DNA of 27,788 bases, from the NCBI GenBank assembly GCA_964511155.1, contig CAZEEJ010000062.1, forward strand, positions 1 through 27,788. The letters are read 5' to 3'. The notes beneath the pieces are model-generated. The model was given only the letters and a program-made list of their open reading frames with translations, had not been told where the DNA came from and ran no database searches. Below are positions 27,550 to 27,788 of the stretch, one piece after another. The position numbers and the translations under genes were made by a program. Each line of letters opens with the position of its first letter. Positions within the stretch are counted from its first letter, which is position 1. The stretch is from JAAYDF01 sp964511155 (GTDB lineage Bacteria; Planctomycetota; Phycisphaerae; UBA1845; PWPN01).

Positions 27550-27788
27550 TCACCGACGGTGGAACACCAGGATGCGGTTGTGGTCCCGATCGGCCACGTA
27601 CAGGTTGCCTTGGCTGTCGATGTCCAGATCGGAGGGAAACCACAAGGTCCGCGGGCTGGTGCCCTCCTTTCCGCCGATGTGGGTCTCGAATGAACCGAGC
27701 TGCCCGTACACCTTGTCCGCCACCTCGGAGATCCGGAGATCGCGGTAGTAGAGGATGCGCGAATTGGAGGTATCGGACACATAGAGTC
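27550..27788 (-). CDS. NHL-repeat protein, C-terminal part (cut by window edge)
   Basis: The last 78 or so codons of a beta-propeller protein whose start lies beyond the window. Two NHL-type blades are visible: LYVSDTSNSRILYY at the edge, and WFPSDLDIDSQGNLYVADRDHNRILVF near the end. The reading frame is open to the window edge, so an apparent start near 27780 is an internal GTG codon. It is the first visible gene of a probable operon with the sugar porter and the URO-D protein. Confidence 0.85.
   Translation of the reverse strand, partial: LYVSDTSNSRILYYRDLRISEVADKVYGQLGSFETHIGGKEGTSPRTLWFPSDLDIDSQGNLYVADRDHNRILVFHRR

Overview
The window is GC-rich bacterial DNA, most likely from the phylum Planctomycetota (Phycisphaerae-like). 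The evidence is indirect. A secreted enzyme ends in a two-part Asp-rich calcium-loop tail of the kind common in that phylum. Twin-arginine NHL-propeller proteins, Dabb-domain lipoproteins and a cysteine/proline-rich secreted repeat protein also fit, and short palindromic repeats are scattered between the genes. No rRNA, tRNA, CRISPR array or transposase gene was seen.

Left part (1-8.4 kb, plus strand). A C24 run and a near-consensus promoter precede a leader of about 360 nt. The leader feeds a 749-residue secreted protein with about 97 cysteines, nearly all spaced exactly seven residues apart (T-x-C-P-x-x-x heptads). It is the most unusual object in the window. After a strong terminator-like hairpin come two translationally coupled genes (ATGA overlap) for large membrane proteins. 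Each is built as membrane block, GATase/ThuA-like domain, membrane segment, second such domain.

Middle (8.5-17.4 kb). On the minus strand lie a small exported protein, a modular phosphodiester glycosidase (NAGPA, SH3b, two Ig-like domains, dockerin-like tail) and mutS. A Tat-exported NHL-propeller gene (plus) and a solitary sucC (minus) converge, followed by a vapBC-type toxin-antitoxin pair. Inverted copies of a G-rich, quadruplex-capable repeat flank the NHL/sucC/vapBC block.

Right part (17.4-27.8 kb). nadE and a Dabb-domain lipoprotein gene are each preceded by the same small hairpin repeat, and a perfect 31-bp inverted repeat lies between them. Next come a GT4-like glycosyltransferase (minus), a SpoIIE/PP2C-type phosphatase whose promoter overlaps a palindromic repeat, and a CsgG-like/TPR lipoprotein. 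The end is a minus-strand cluster: an NHL protein (cut by the window edge), a sugar-porter MFS transporter and a URO-D-family protein in one probable operon, then a HEPN-domain protein behind the tail of a broken partner gene.

The core genes (mutS, sucC, nadE) are ordinary. The interest lies in the cysteine-heptad protein, the paired membrane proteins, the damaged HEPN locus and at least five repeat families, one of which has entered a coding sequence in frame.
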